In this document: in pieces, positions 25,124 to 34,200 of the stretch | Position numbering within the stretch: the stretch's first letter is position 1 | Layout: every line of letters starts with the position of its first letter | Assembly: GCA_018365815.1 (NCBI GenBank) | Contig: JAGZJH010000024.1 | Span: 1-36,198 of the forward strand | Direction of reading: 5' to 3' | Source: Erysipelotrichaceae bacterium | GTDB taxonomy: Bacteria > Bacillota_I > Bacilli_A > Erysipelotrichales > Coprobacillaceae | DNA length: 36,198 nt | Program-made: the position numbers and the translations under genes | Notes under the pieces: model-generated | The model's database searches: none | The model's input: the letters and a program-made list of their open reading frames with translations, nothing else | What the model was told of the DNA's origin: nothing

Positions 25124-26794
25124 TTAAAATAAACCTACAATCTTTCCATCACTATCAATATCCATATTACATGCTGCAGGAACTTTTGGTAATCCTGGCA
25201 TTCTCATAATATCACCTGAAATAGCAACGATAAATCCGGCTCCAGCTGAAACAATAATTTCATTTATTTTAATACTAAAATTAGTAGGTCGTCCTAATAA
25301 ACTCGCATCATCTGATAAAGAATATTGCGTTTTAGCCATACAAATAGGTAATGAATCTAACCCTAATCTTTCTAAACGTTTAATCGTTAAATTTGCTTTA
25401 CGGTCAAATATTACACCATCTGCTCCATAAACCTCTTTAGCGATAGTCTCAATTTTTTGTTTAATAGATAAATCGCATTCATAAAGTGGTTTAAAATCAG
25501 AAGTAGTTGTTTCTAATAATTGAACTAATTTATTCGCTAAATCAATTCCACCATCTGCTCCTAACTCCCATACTTTTGAAATAGAAACTTGAACATTTAG
25601 TGCCTCGCATTTTTGATTTAATAATTCAAGCTCAGCGTTGGTATCAGTTGGAAAGGCATTGATAGCGACAATCACTGGTACTCCAAATTTTTTAACATTT
25701 TCAATATGTTTTTCTAAGTTTTCAATTCCTTTACTTAATGCTTCTAAATTTTCAGTCGCTAATGATTTTTTATCTACCCCTCCATGCATTTTTAAAGCAC
25801 GCACAGTGGCTACAATTACACAAGCATCAGGATTTAAATTAGCTTGACGACATTTAATGTCAAAGAATTTTTCAGCACCTAAATCAGCCCCAAAACCTGC
25901 TTCGGTAATGGCATAGTCTCCTAATTTCATTGCTAATTTAGTGGCCATCACTGAATTACAACCATGTGCAATATTCGCAAAAGGTCCACCATGAACAAAT
26001 ACTGGTGTATGGTCTAAAGTTTGCACCATATTGGGTTTAATGGCATCTTTTAATAAAATTGTCACTGCTCCAGTAGCTTTTAAATCTTCTACTGTCACCG
26101 GATTTCCTTCATAGTTGTAAGCAACAATCATACGTGAAGCACGTTGTTTTAAATCTTCTAAATCACTCGCTAAACATAAAATCGCCATAATTTCAGAAGC
26201 TACTGTAATATCAAATCCATCTTCTCTTGGTACTCCGTTTACTTTTCCACCAAGTCCACAAACAGTATGTCTTAAAGCTCGATCGTTTAAGTCAACAACA
26301 CGTTTCCAAACGATTGAACGTGTATCAATATTTAAAGGATTTCCTTGATGTAATGAATTATCAAGCATTGCTGAAATTAAATTATTTGCAGCAGTGATTG
26401 CATGTATATCACCAGTGAAGTGTAAGTTAATGTCCTCCATTGGTACAACTTGAGCATATCCACCACCGGCAGCACCACCTTTAACCCCAAAACAAGGTCC
26501 TAAAGACGGTTCACGCATTGCCACAATGGCATTTTTACCAATCTTATTTAAAGCTTGACCTAAACCAATCATCGTTGTGGTTTTTCCTTCACCAGCAGGA
26601 GTTGGGTTAATTGCGGTTACTAAAACTAATTTCCCATCTTTTTCATTTTCTAAACGTTTAATCGTTTCTAAAGAAATTTTAGCTTTATATTTTCCATATA
26701 ACTCTAAATCATCTTCAGTTAAACCAATTTGGCTTGCTACCTCTTTGATTGGTAACATAATCGCTTCTTGAGCAATCTGAACATCACTTTTCAT
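25124..26794 (-). CDS. fhs: Formate-tetrahydrofolate ligase
   Basis: Makes 10-formyl-THF from formate, THF and ATP, the one-carbon donor for PurN and PurH. The 556-residue protein has the nucleotide loop TPAGEGKTTT, followed by MREPSLGPCFGVKGGAAGGGYAQV-type family sequence (given in part: EPSLGPCFG), LHFTGDIHAI and the C-terminal MRMPGLPKVPAA. The open frame extends upstream to 26872, but that part covers riboswitch leader. The ATG at 26794 follows AAAGGG with a 7-base gap. As the first gene after a guanine-type riboswitch, it ties formyl-folate supply to purine demand. The stop is 16 bases before purE. Confidence 0.95.
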   Translation of the reverse strand: MKSDVQIAQEAIMLPIKEVASQIGLTEDDLELYGKYKAKISLETIKRLENEKDGKLVLVTAINPTPAGEGKTTTMIGLGQALNKIGKNAIVAMREPSLGPCFGVKGGAAGGGYAQVVPMEDINLHFTGDIHAITAANNLISAMLDNSLHQGNPLNIDTRSIVWKRVVDLNDRALRHTVCGLGGKVNGVPREDGFDITVASEIMAILCLASDLEDLKQRASRMIVAYNYEGNPVTVEDLKATGAVTILLKDAIKPNMVQTLDHTPVFVHGGPFANIAHGCNSVMATKLAMKLGDYAITEAGFGADLGAEKFFDIKCRQANLNPDACVIVATVRALKMHGGVDKKSLATENLEALSKGIENLEKHIENVKKFGVPVIVAINAFPTDTNAELELLNQKCEALNVQVSISKVWELGADGGIDLANKLVQLLETTTSDFKPLYECDLSIKQKIETIAKEVYGADGVIFDRKANLTIKRLERLGLDSLPICMAKTQYSLSDDASLLGRPTNFSIKINEIIVSAGAGFIVAISGDIMRMPGLPKVPAACNMDIDSDGKIVGLF

Positions 26795-26798
26795 AACT

Positions 26799-26834
26799 TC
26801 ACCCTTTCTTAAAATTGAACAGGGGAAAAAACAT
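26799..26834 (-). CDS. Leader mini-ORF between riboswitch and fhs
   Basis: An 11-codon frame, MFFPLFNFKKG, begins at ATG 26834 six bases after a very strong GGGGGAGGAG ribosome site. Its TGA stop lies four bases before the fhs ATG and overlaps the fhs ribosome site (AAAGGGTGA). The layout is that of a translated leader peptide coupled to fhs. Four of the first eight residues are Phe, yet the gene is not Phe-related, so a classic Phe attenuator is unlikely. The ribosome site also pairs with the CCCC inside the frame. No protein-level evidence exists. Confidence 0.45.
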   Translation of the reverse strand: MFFPLFNFKKG

Positions 26835-26848
26835 ATGTCTCCTCCCCC
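26822..26848 (-). promoter_or_regulatory. Hairpin sequestering the leader-ORF ribosome site
   Basis: On the minus strand GGGGGAGGAG can pair with TTTTTTCCCC around CATATG, a stem of about 10 pairs including G-U pairs. It would hide both the GGAGG and the start codon of the mini-ORF. No T-run follows, so it looks like a translational rather than a termination element. Confidence 0.45.
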
Positions 26849-26879
26849 ATTAAAACACACCAAATCAATCATTTAGTGT
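26849..26879 (-). terminator. Candidate riboswitch expression-platform terminator
   Basis: Minus strand: ACACTAAAT, loop GATTG, ATTTGGTGT (9 pairs with one G-U), followed by GTTTTAA. It starts nine bases after the P1 stem of the aptamer. The T-run is weak. I did not find a convincing alternative pairing with the P1 3' strand by eye, so its role as the platform is a guess. Confidence 0.45.
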
Positions 26880-26887
26880 AATTTAAT

Positions 26888-26952
26888 CTTGTAGTCTGCA
26901 CTTTCGGGGTACAGGTAGAGACTCTTGGCCCATCAATCCAAAATTATACAAG
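26888..26952 (-). ncRNA. Purine riboswitch aptamer, guanine type
   Basis: On the minus strand a 65-nt RNA fits the xpt-type purine aptamer: P1 CUUGUA/UACAAG (6 pairs), UAUAAU junction, P2 UUUUGG/CCAAGA, a loop with GG, junction GUCUCUACC (core UCUACC conserved), P3 UGUAC/GUGCA with a loop starting CCC, then GACUAC. The specificity base in GAC-U is C, the guanine/hypoxanthine type (adenine sensors have U). The GG of L2 and CC of L3 can form the loop-loop contact. The L2 loop looks two bases longer than the common one. It precedes fhs-pur, so guanine should switch the purine operon off. Confidence 0.88.
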
Positions 26953-26966
26953 ATATTATCACTTAT

Positions 26967-26995
26967 TTTATATCATATTTTTATCCTTTTCACAA
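26967..26995 (-). promoter_or_regulatory. Promoter of the fhs-pur operon
   Basis: Minus strand: TTGTGA (26990-26995), 17-base spacer, TATAAA (26967-26972). Transcription would start about 7 bases later, leaving a few bases before the riboswitch P1 stem. I see no clear PurR box pair. Confidence 0.65.
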
Positions 26996-27454
26996 CAAAC
27001 TTCATGCAATATGAAAATTAAAAATTAATATTTTTGAATTTAAAACGCTTACATCGTTTTAACTTATTTTTATCATGAAATTAACACTCACTTAAATAAA
27101 AAAATCACTCATACGTAATTTTATAGCATTAACCCGCATTTTTTTAATTTTATAATTTTAAAATTAAGATCAAAAAATAGAAAAACTAACAAAAAAATAA
27201 CTAGCCGTAATAAGTTGTTTTTTCTTTAAAGTAAATTATTTATTTTTAATTTTTTCTTTGAAAATATTATAAAGACACTGTTTTTAATATTAGCCATTAT
27301 TTTTAATACTAAGATAAGGTCATAAATTCTAAAGTATAAAAGTGAAGTATAAAAAATTGGCAAAGTACAGATTAAAAAAATCTGACTTTCCCAACAGACG
27401 AAAATCATCTTTATATTATTTTAAACAATTATCAAAACTATTTATAACACAATT
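26996..27454. other. Gene-free AT-rich gap between the purine promoter and the ABC-F gene
   Basis: About 460 bases with no supported gene. Apart from the hairpin at 27362-27389 I see only A/T runs. The 60-codon frame at 27226-27408 lacks a ribosome site and resembles no family, so I treat it as chance. Confidence 0.6.
27340..27389 (-). terminator. Likely terminator of the ABC-F transcript
   Basis: AAAGT-CAGATT pairs with AATCTG-ACTTT across 11 pairs with one bulged base (27362-27389). On the minus strand a TTTTTT run follows five bases after the stem. It is the only strong hairpin downstream of the ABC-F gene, 65 bases past its stop. Confidence 0.5.
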
Positions 27455-29008
27455 TTAAATTATCTTTGTAGTCCAATTTTCTACATTCCAAATCTCATCA
27501 ACGACTTGTTGATAAAACTCCGGCTCATGGCTTACTAATATCACAGTTCCTTTAAAATCTTGAATTGCCCTTTTTAACTCATCTTTTGCCTCTACATCTA
27601 AATGATTCGTCGGTTCATCTAAAACTAGTACATTACATGGTCGATTCATAATTTTACATAGTCTAACTTTGGCATTTTCACCACCAGAAAGCACTGCTAC
27701 TTTAGATTCTATATGATCTGTCGTTAAACCACAACGTGCAAGCATCGCTCTTATTTCACCGTTATTACGATCAGGATATTCGTCCCATAATTCATCTAGT
27801 GTTGTTTTATTAGATGGTGTCTCTTCTTGTTTAAAAAATCCAATTTCTACATAAGGATCAACCACTACACTCCCACTAAAAGGTGGCGTAATTCCTAATA
27901 AAGTTTTAAGTAAAGTCGTTTTTCCTAATCCGTTTACTCCCTTAATAGCAATTTTTTGAAAACGTTCAAATTCAATATTTAATGGACGAGTTAAAGGTTC
28001 ATCATAGCCAATAACTAAATCATTTGTTTTAAAAACCACTTTCCCCGGTGTTCTGGCTTCAATAAAACCAAATTGGGGTTTAACTTTTGTTTTTGGTTTT
28101 TCAATAATTGTCATCTTATCTAATTTCTTTTGCCTTGAATTAGCCATATTACGTGTGGCTACTCTTGCTTTATTACGAGCGATAAAATCTTCTAAATCCG
28201 CAATTTCCTTTTGTTGTTTTTCATAAGCCGCTTGAACCTGACGACGTTTAAGTTCGGCCTGTTCTAAATAATACTGATAATCCCCTTTATAGCGTGTTAA
28301 ACCCCCTTCTTCTAAATGATAAATCACATTGACAACATTATTTAAAAAAGTGGTATCATGAGACACTAAAATAAACGCATTTTCATAATTTTGCAGAAAT
28401 TGAGTTAACCAACGAATGTGATTTTCATCTAAATAGTTAGTTGGTTCATCAAGAATCAAAATCATTGGATTTTCAAGCAATAATTTAGTTAATAATACTT
28501 TTGAACGTTGTCCCCCTGAAAGTTTAGACACATCTTTATCTAAACCAATATCCATTAATCCTAAACCACTGGCAACTTCATTAATTTTAACATCTATCAT
28601 ATAAAATCCACTATGATCTAAAATTTCTTGAATTTCACCGACTTCTTCAAGATAATATGTCATTTCTTCATCACTACAATCACTCATTTTAGTATACATA
28701 TCCATCATTTCATTTTCTAAATCAAATAAGTGTTTAAAGGCATCTTGTAAAACTTCTTTAATTGTTTTTCCTTTTTCTAAAACCGTATGTTGATCTAAAT
28801 ATCCTGTTGTAATACGTTTACACCATTCAATTTTACCTGCATCAGGTTCAATTTTACCAGTTATAATATTTAAAAAAGTGCTTTTTCCTTCACCATTTGC
28901 TCCCACTAATCCAACATGCTCACCATTTAACAATCGAAACGATGCTTCATCTAAAATCGTCTTACCACCATAATCATGACTAACTTTTTCAACGTTTAAA
29001 ATACTCAT
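27455..29008 (-). CDS. ABC-F family ATPase (ribosome-associated)
   Basis: A soluble twin-ATPase protein with no membrane domain, a member of ABC-F, whose proteins bind the ribosomal E site and act in translation or antibiotic resistance. Domain 1 has Walker A GANGEGKST, signature LSGGQRSK and Walker B LILDEPTNYLD. A charged interdomain linker follows (about 235-305, rich in Lys/Arg/Gln, ending ARNKARVATRNMANSRQKKLDKM). Domain 2 has GVNGLGKTT, LSGGENAK and LVLDEPTNHLD. There is no long C-terminal extension. The linker length suits a housekeeping member, but resistance cannot be excluded. The longest frame begins at TTG 29023; ATG 29008 begins the conserved MSILNVEKVSH. No ribosome site precedes it, yet a TATAAT lies five bases upstream. 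Confidence 0.9.
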   Translation of the reverse strand: MSILNVEKVSHDYGGKTILDEASFRLLNGEHVGLVGANGEGKSTFLNIITGKIEPDAGKIEWCKRITTGYLDQHTVLEKGKTIKEVLQDAFKHLFDLENEMMDMYTKMSDCSDEEMTYYLEEVGEIQEILDHSGFYMIDVKINEVASGLGLMDIGLDKDVSKLSGGQRSKVLLTKLLLENPMILILDEPTNYLDENHIRWLTQFLQNYENAFILVSHDTTFLNNVVNVIYHLEEGGLTRYKGDYQYYLEQAELKRRQVQAAYEKQQKEIADLEDFIARNKARVATRNMANSRQKKLDKMTIIEKPKTKVKPQFGFIEARTPGKVVFKTNDLVIGYDEPLTRPLNIEFERFQKIAIKGVNGLGKTTLLKTLLGITPPFSGSVVVDPYVEIGFFKQEETPSNKTTLDELWDEYPDRNNGEIRAMLARCGLTTDHIESKVAVLSGGENAKVRLCKIMNRPCNVLVLDEPTNHLDVEAKDELKRAIQDFKGTVILVSHEPEFYQQVVDEIWNVENWTTKII

Positions 29009-29012
29009 AATC

Positions 29013-29040
29013 ATTATACTCAAAACTATAAATATATCAC
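29013..29040 (-). promoter_or_regulatory. Possible promoter giving a leaderless ABC-F mRNA
   Basis: Minus strand: GTGATA (29035-29040), 16-base spacer, perfect TATAAT (29013-29018). Transcription from it would begin at or within a few bases of the ATG at 29008. Confidence 0.45.
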
Positions 29041-29354
29041 TCTTATTTAATCTACTGTTTATCGCACTTATTTTAATAACTTTAAAATTATTTTATAAAA
29101 ACGAAGTTTAAAAAACTTACTAAAGTATGATTCACTCACACATTGATTAGTAACAAGTAATAAATTATTATTTAAGTGTTATTATATTTAAATTTTGACT
29201 AACTCCTTTCTTATTTAATACATTTAACAAAAATATACAGTTTTAAAAATTAATATTATTAAAAATTCATTAACTCTAATTCTCGATTAATTTATGCAAC
29301 TGTCACCTTTATAGATCTTTGAAATTATAACATATTTCTTGAAGATAACAACTT
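29024..29354 (-). promoter_or_regulatory. Long leader upstream of the ABC-F gene, possible attenuator
   Basis: About 330 bases without a real gene. An extended -10 promoter, TATGTTATAAT, lies near 29325-29335, with TTGTTA 16 bases earlier. Downstream on the minus strand come an AAAGGTGA ribosome-like site before a 7-codon TTG frame (MHKLIEN), a second AAAGGAG without a start codon, a stem TTACTAA/TTAGTAA, and a T-tailed hairpin at 29097-29118. Resistance ABC-F genes often have such leaders. Everything here is inference from layout. Confidence 0.4.
29097..29118 (-). terminator. AT-only hairpin with T-run in the ABC-F leader
   Basis: Minus strand: AAGTTT, TTT loop, AAACTT, then CGTTTTTAT. The stem is only six A/T pairs, so it is weak; its 5' arm adjoins a TTAGTAA that can pair upstream, which would allow competing folds. 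Confidence 0.4.
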
Positions 29355-29390
29355 AAAAAAGCAAATATATCTTTGTATACATTTGCTTTT
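29355..29390 (-). terminator. Rho-independent terminator of the FG-GAP/ABC operon
   Basis: AAAAGCAAAT (29357-29366) pairs with ATTTGCTTTT (29381-29390); the loop can extend the stem by a few pairs. On the minus strand the stem ends in TTTTTT. It lies 44 bases past the permease stop. Confidence 0.8.
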
Positions 29391-29433
29391 AACATACTTT
29401 TATCTTTGACAAAGTGAGTAAATCATCACTTAA

Positions 29434-30348
29434 TTAAATATCTTTTTTAGCCATTTGTTTAAACGTTAAAGCATATAACCCAACACTAATTAAACTATAA
29501 CTTACCAATACCACAATATGATTAATCGATTGATTAAGTGTATAAAGACTGCCTGCATCATTTAATGTAATATCACTATCAATCGAGACTGTTTTAAATA
29601 ATCCGGTAAAGAAATTAAATAAATCGATTTGATTGGTAGTTCCTTGTAGCCCCCCTACAAGTTCGATAAACTGATTAAAAATAATCCCTAGATGAAAGTT
29701 AATATCGATATAACTCAAATTTAATGATGGGTATTTTTGTGTTAAGAATAGTCTCATGATTGGAAAAATAGCATAAGCGAAAAATCCCACGCCAACTAAA
29801 ATTAGCAATGCCGGTACTTTCTTTTTAAAACAAGTGGATAAAAAACTTCCAACACTTCCTACAAACGCTGTCAAAAAAGCACCATATAAACTAATCGCTA
29901 TTGCATATTTAATTAAATTTAACACAATATTTTGATCAATTGATGTAAATAGACAAGTGATTGCAAGTACAATAATTAAAGATGAAACACTATAAACAAC
30001 GCCACCTAAAATAGTTCCTAATATTTTTCCTAATACAAGTGATGAACGTTTAATTGGTTTAGCGACTAATAGACGTAATGTTCCTTCATGTATTTCATTA
30101 GCAAACAAACCAGAAGAAGTATTTGCCACAATGATACAAAGAACAATTCCAGTAATCATAACAAACGAAATTACACAAAATAGCACGATCATTCGTTCGT
30201 TTATATAATCAAATGAAGGTTGACGAAGAATTACTTTATTATAATCTTTAGCCATAAACCACCCAGCTATTAAACTGACTAAAACAGATAAAATAATCGG
30301 AACACGTTTGAACATTCTTAAAAATGTATGTTTAAATATCGGTTTCAT
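29434..30348 (-). CDS. ABC-2 type permease
   Basis: The membrane part of a two-gene ABC transporter. The 304-residue protein has six hydrophobic helices: about 17-35, 60-85, 110-150 (two), 160-185, 195-220 and 275-298, with an outside loop of about 60 residues before the last, the layout of ABC-2/NatB-like permeases. The conserved EIHEGTLRLLVAKPIKRSSLVLGK-type segment (in part: GTLRLLVAKPIKR) near residue 93 is the coupling region found in this family. ATG 30348 is preferred over ATG 30366 because GGAGGG lies 7 bases before it. The start overlaps the ATPase gene by 17 bases. The cargo is unknown. Confidence 0.88.
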   Translation of the reverse strand: MKPIFKHTFLRMFKRVPIILSVLVSLIAGWFMAKDYNKVILRQPSFDYINERMIVLFCVISFVMITGIVLCIIVANTSSGLFANEIHEGTLRLLVAKPIKRSSLVLGKILGTILGGVVYSVSSLIIVLAITCLFTSIDQNIVLNLIKYAIAISLYGAFLTAFVGSVGSFLSTCFKKKVPALLILVGVGFFAYAIFPIMRLFLTQKYPSLNLSYIDINFHLGIIFNQFIELVGGLQGTTNQIDLFNFFTGLFKTVSIDSDITLNDAGSLYTLNQSINHIVVLVSYSLISVGLYALTFKQMAKKDI

Positions 30349-31267
30349 TGTGTTGCCCTCCTTCAACCATTTGACGATAAATATTATCTAATGAAACAAC
30401 TTCTTCTTTTAACTCATGAAGAATTAATTGATGTTCATAAATAAATTTCACAAGGTCTTGTTTACATTGATTTTCATCAGTGGTCATAATACGAATTTTA
30501 TTTTCAACTGGCATAAATGTATATTGATTTAAAGTTAGCCATTCTATTAATTGTTCATTATCTGATGTATTCACTAACAATTTACCTTGTTTAAACATTT
30601 CATGAACTGTTTGAATCGGTTGACTTAATACCACTTCACCGGCATTAATCATCACAACATGATCTACAATCATTTCTAATTCAGTTAAAACATGCGAACT
30701 GATTAAAACAGTCATTTTTGTATCTTTAACCAAACGACGTAATGTTTCGATAATTTCATTTCGACTAATCGGATCTAAATTGGCGGTAGGTTCATCTAAT
30801 AATAAAATCTCAGGTTGATGAATCATCGCTTGCATCAGTCCCACTTTTTTCTTCATTCCCGTTGAAAATGAATTAACTTGATGATACATATGCTTTTCTA
30901 AATCAAATTCTTTAATTAACAAAAGGGCTTTTTTAAGTGCCGCTTCTTCACTTAATCCTGCAACAGTTCCCATATAAATCAAATATTCTAAACAACTCAT
31001 ATCTGAATAAAAAGATGGAAACTCTGGTGAATAACCCATTAATTTTTTAGCTTCAATTGAGCCAAGCTCATATCCTTTAATATGACCACTACCACTTGTT
31101 GGAAAGATAATTCCCATTAACATAGACATCGTCGTCGATTTCCCAGCCCCATTAGGACCGATAATTCCATATATTTTCCCGGCTTCTAAAGAAAGATTTA
31201 AATCATTAATTGCCTGAAAATCTCCAAATTTTTTATTCAAATGAGATACTTCAATGATTTTAGTCAT
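30332..31267 (-). CDS. ABC transporter ATP-binding protein
   Basis: The ATPase of the ABC-2 transporter encoded by the next gene. Walker A GPNGAGKST is at 37-45, a Q-loop equivalent at YSPEFPSFY (Glu after Ser-Pro), signature FSTGMKKKVG near 140, Walker B LLLDEPTANLDP near 160 and the switch His in ISSHVL. The C-terminal 90 residues form the extra domain common in NatA/CcmA-like exporters. It has 311 residues. The ATG overlaps the stop of the large exported protein (ATGACTAA, 8 bases), so production of the two is coupled. Confidence 0.93.
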   Translation of the reverse strand: MTKIIEVSHLNKKFGDFQAINDLNLSLEAGKIYGIIGPNGAGKSTTMSMLMGIIFPTSGSGHIKGYELGSIEAKKLMGYSPEFPSFYSDMSCLEYLIYMGTVAGLSEEAALKKALLLIKEFDLEKHMYHQVNSFSTGMKKKVGLMQAMIHQPEILLLDEPTANLDPISRNEIIETLRRLVKDTKMTVLISSHVLTELEMIVDHVVMINAGEVVLSQPIQTVHEMFKQGKLLVNTSDNEQLIEWLTLNQYTFMPVENKIRIMTTDENQCKQDLVKFIYEHQLILHELKEEVVSLDNIYRQMVEGGQHNETDI

Positions 31268-34200
31268 TTAACTCCCTCACTTTCTTTTTAAGTTTATATT
31301 GTGGATAAACATAAATTCCTACAAATCCTAAAATTGAAATAACCCCTAATAAAATCATCACCATTTTCGCAGTTTTTTGTTTTTTAACCTTTACACCGAC
31401 ACTTTGATTTACTACTTTTCCATAACCATTATCATAAGCAAAAGTAATTGTATGATTTCCTTCTAATAAAGTGGTTTTAAACATTCCATTTGTACATGAT
31501 GCAACTTTATTGCCATCAATTGAAATATTCATTACCCCGTTTTTTGAAGTTTCCCATTTAAATGTATATTGATTTGGCAAAATTTGTTGATTTTCAAGAT
31601 TTGTTAAAGTGAAATCCTTCGTTAAATCTAATTGATAAAGTGATTGTTCTAAATCAACAACTTTTAATAAATCAGGTTCAAGCATTCTTGCTTTAGCAAT
31701 TTTCATTTGATAAGTCGCTAATACTTCTTTATTTTGATAATCGTAAATTATACTTTTATTTTCATTATAATATACAAGTTTTGAAGTATCCTTTAAAGTA
31801 ATCAAACTATAATCAGATAAACCACCATATTGTGTACTATCAGTGATTATTGGTTGTTTTTCAAAAATTTCATAGGTTGACATATTAGCGATGAATAAAA
31901 ATGTATTTTCTCGATAAGTTTGTTCATTATAATCAGTTTGAAGCCACGCAATGTAATTAGCATCATTATATGAAATATTTACTACTTCATTTGAAACACC
32001 ATTAAAATTAAATGCAATCATCGTACTTTCTTGATGAGGATCTGGACGGTAATATTCGCCATAACTTGCCTGTGTATTTTTTTCAAAAAGAACTTTTCCG
32101 TCTTTTCCATCAATAACTTCTTGCCAACCATAAATTGAATTATAAATTAATTCTTTAACACCATCTTGATTTAAATCTTCATTGACTAAAAACGAAGATT
32201 CTGCGTCTGTGACACCCTCTTTAAGTAATTCATAACGCATATTAAAAGTTGATGGATCAATGACTTGGTAAATTTGATGACCTAAACTGTTTTTAGCATT
32301 AATTACAAAATCAAATATACCATCACCATCTAAATCTGGTAATGTTGTGGCTTGAAGGTGATTTGTTAAATCTTTTGTATATTTTAAAACTTTATTCGTC
32401 TTTTCATAACTAATATCAGTCCCGCTCACTTTTGATAAATACAAAGTCGCTTCAGTTTCTAAAACAGTCACAACATCATCAATTTGATCATGATTCACAT
32501 CTCCGACATTTAAATTCAAGCCATTGTCTACAATAGTTTGATTGAAATAAGATTTAATCTCTAAACTTTTACCATCTAAAATCGTTTCATCAACAAGCAA
32601 CTCTAAACTTCCATCTCGATTTAAATCTGGTAAAAAAGAAATCTTGTTAGCCATTAAATAAACATTGACATTTTGATTATTTTCAATCGTTTGACCGACT
32701 TTAATCGTTTGATTTTTTAAAATTTTACCATCATTCGCATCAATTAATATAATATGCGTTGCTTTAACTTCACCTTGCGTATTGATTTCATTTACCAATG
32801 TGGCTATTTGATTTGTTAATTTATTATAAACAATTGATTCAAATCCTTTTGAATTAGAAATTAAATTTTCCGGTAATGAAGTTGTATAAAGAATATTTTT
32901 AGAAATAGTTTCAATTTTTTGAATTTTTGTACTCATTCCATTCACTACACCTTGAGTGAGTAAATAATCATTTAAATCCGCAATTTCTTTTTGAATAGTA
33001 TATTGATTAAGATATGTGATGTTTTTAAAATCCTCACTGATTTTTAATGAAATGTTATTTAAACTTTGAAGTAAATATCCTCCTTCAATTGGTGAAAGTT
33101 GAATTTTTTCATTTTGTTTTTGAATTGCCGGTATATTTAATGCTATTTCTTTGAATAATTCACCCGATTCTAATTGATAAATGCTAATTTTTAATTGTCC
33201 ATCATCAGATCTTGTTGGAATGATAATAACTTCTTGATTATCATAGTAAGACATTAATGCATTACTTGAAGATAAGTTATATTGATCAAGCGTAATTACT
33301 TGCTTTACTGTGTGATTTTTTAAATCATATAACGCTAAACTCGGTTTAATTTCATTAACTAAATTTTCCCCTTGTCCTTGTGTTTGTTGATCCCCTAAAA
33401 AAGAAGAAATAAGTAAGTAATTTTCATTATTATCTTCAAATTTTTGAGACATAAATCCACGATTTAAAATACCTGTAGGTTTAATAACAGGTTGATAGTT
33501 TAAATCATATCCTTGATTATTGCCTAATTGTTTTTTTAACGCATCAGGGTTAAATGTATTAAGTGTGATTGGTTGATTAACGATATTACCACTCATGTCA
33601 AGTGTTGTTAAAGTATTATCTTCACCCATTACATAAATCATTTCATTTAAAGTGATAATATCCCACGCATTAAGTTTAACTAGGTTCGTTTGATTAGCGC
33701 TACTATGATAAACTTCTGTGCAAGATACAATTTGTTTACGCCATAATTTTTTTCCTTGTTGATCAATAGACCCTACAATTCCATCTTGCATTGTATAAAC
33801 AATTTGATTATCAATAAATGCAATTTTCCAGATATTATTATTTTCTTGATATTCAAAAATTTGTTTTCCGGTTTTTAAATCTAACCCCACAATAGTATAG
33901 TCATAAACAATCACCAACTGATCTTGATTATAACTCATATCACTGATACGAGAATTAACGAGATTTTGTTCACCATCTTTGTGTTGAAACAAATGTTGGT
34001 ATAAGACATTTGAAGTTTTAGAACTTACCATCACGACTTGTTCTTTACCATTAGGCGCTTTTTGAATGGTTAAAATATCTTTAACTCCATCATTATCTAA
34101 ATCTTCTACTACCAAATAGTCTATAACGGGAAAAGCAGTATTAATATTTGATATTGTTCTTTGATTGTTAATAATTGCTAGTCCTGTATTTGTCGTTAAA

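Noticed and set aside
26795..26872. N-terminal extension of fhs to 26872
   Set aside because: It would translate the riboswitch platform; the family N-terminus and ribosome site support ATG 26794.
27226..27408. 60-codon frame in the gap downstream of the ABC-F gene
   Set aside because: No ribosome site, low-complexity sequence and overlap with the likely ABC-F terminator hairpin; it looks like chance in AT-rich DNA.
29190..29215. AAGAAAGGAG ribosome-like sequence in the ABC-F leader as sign of a gene
   Set aside because: No start codon at a usable distance and no open frame beyond a few codons.
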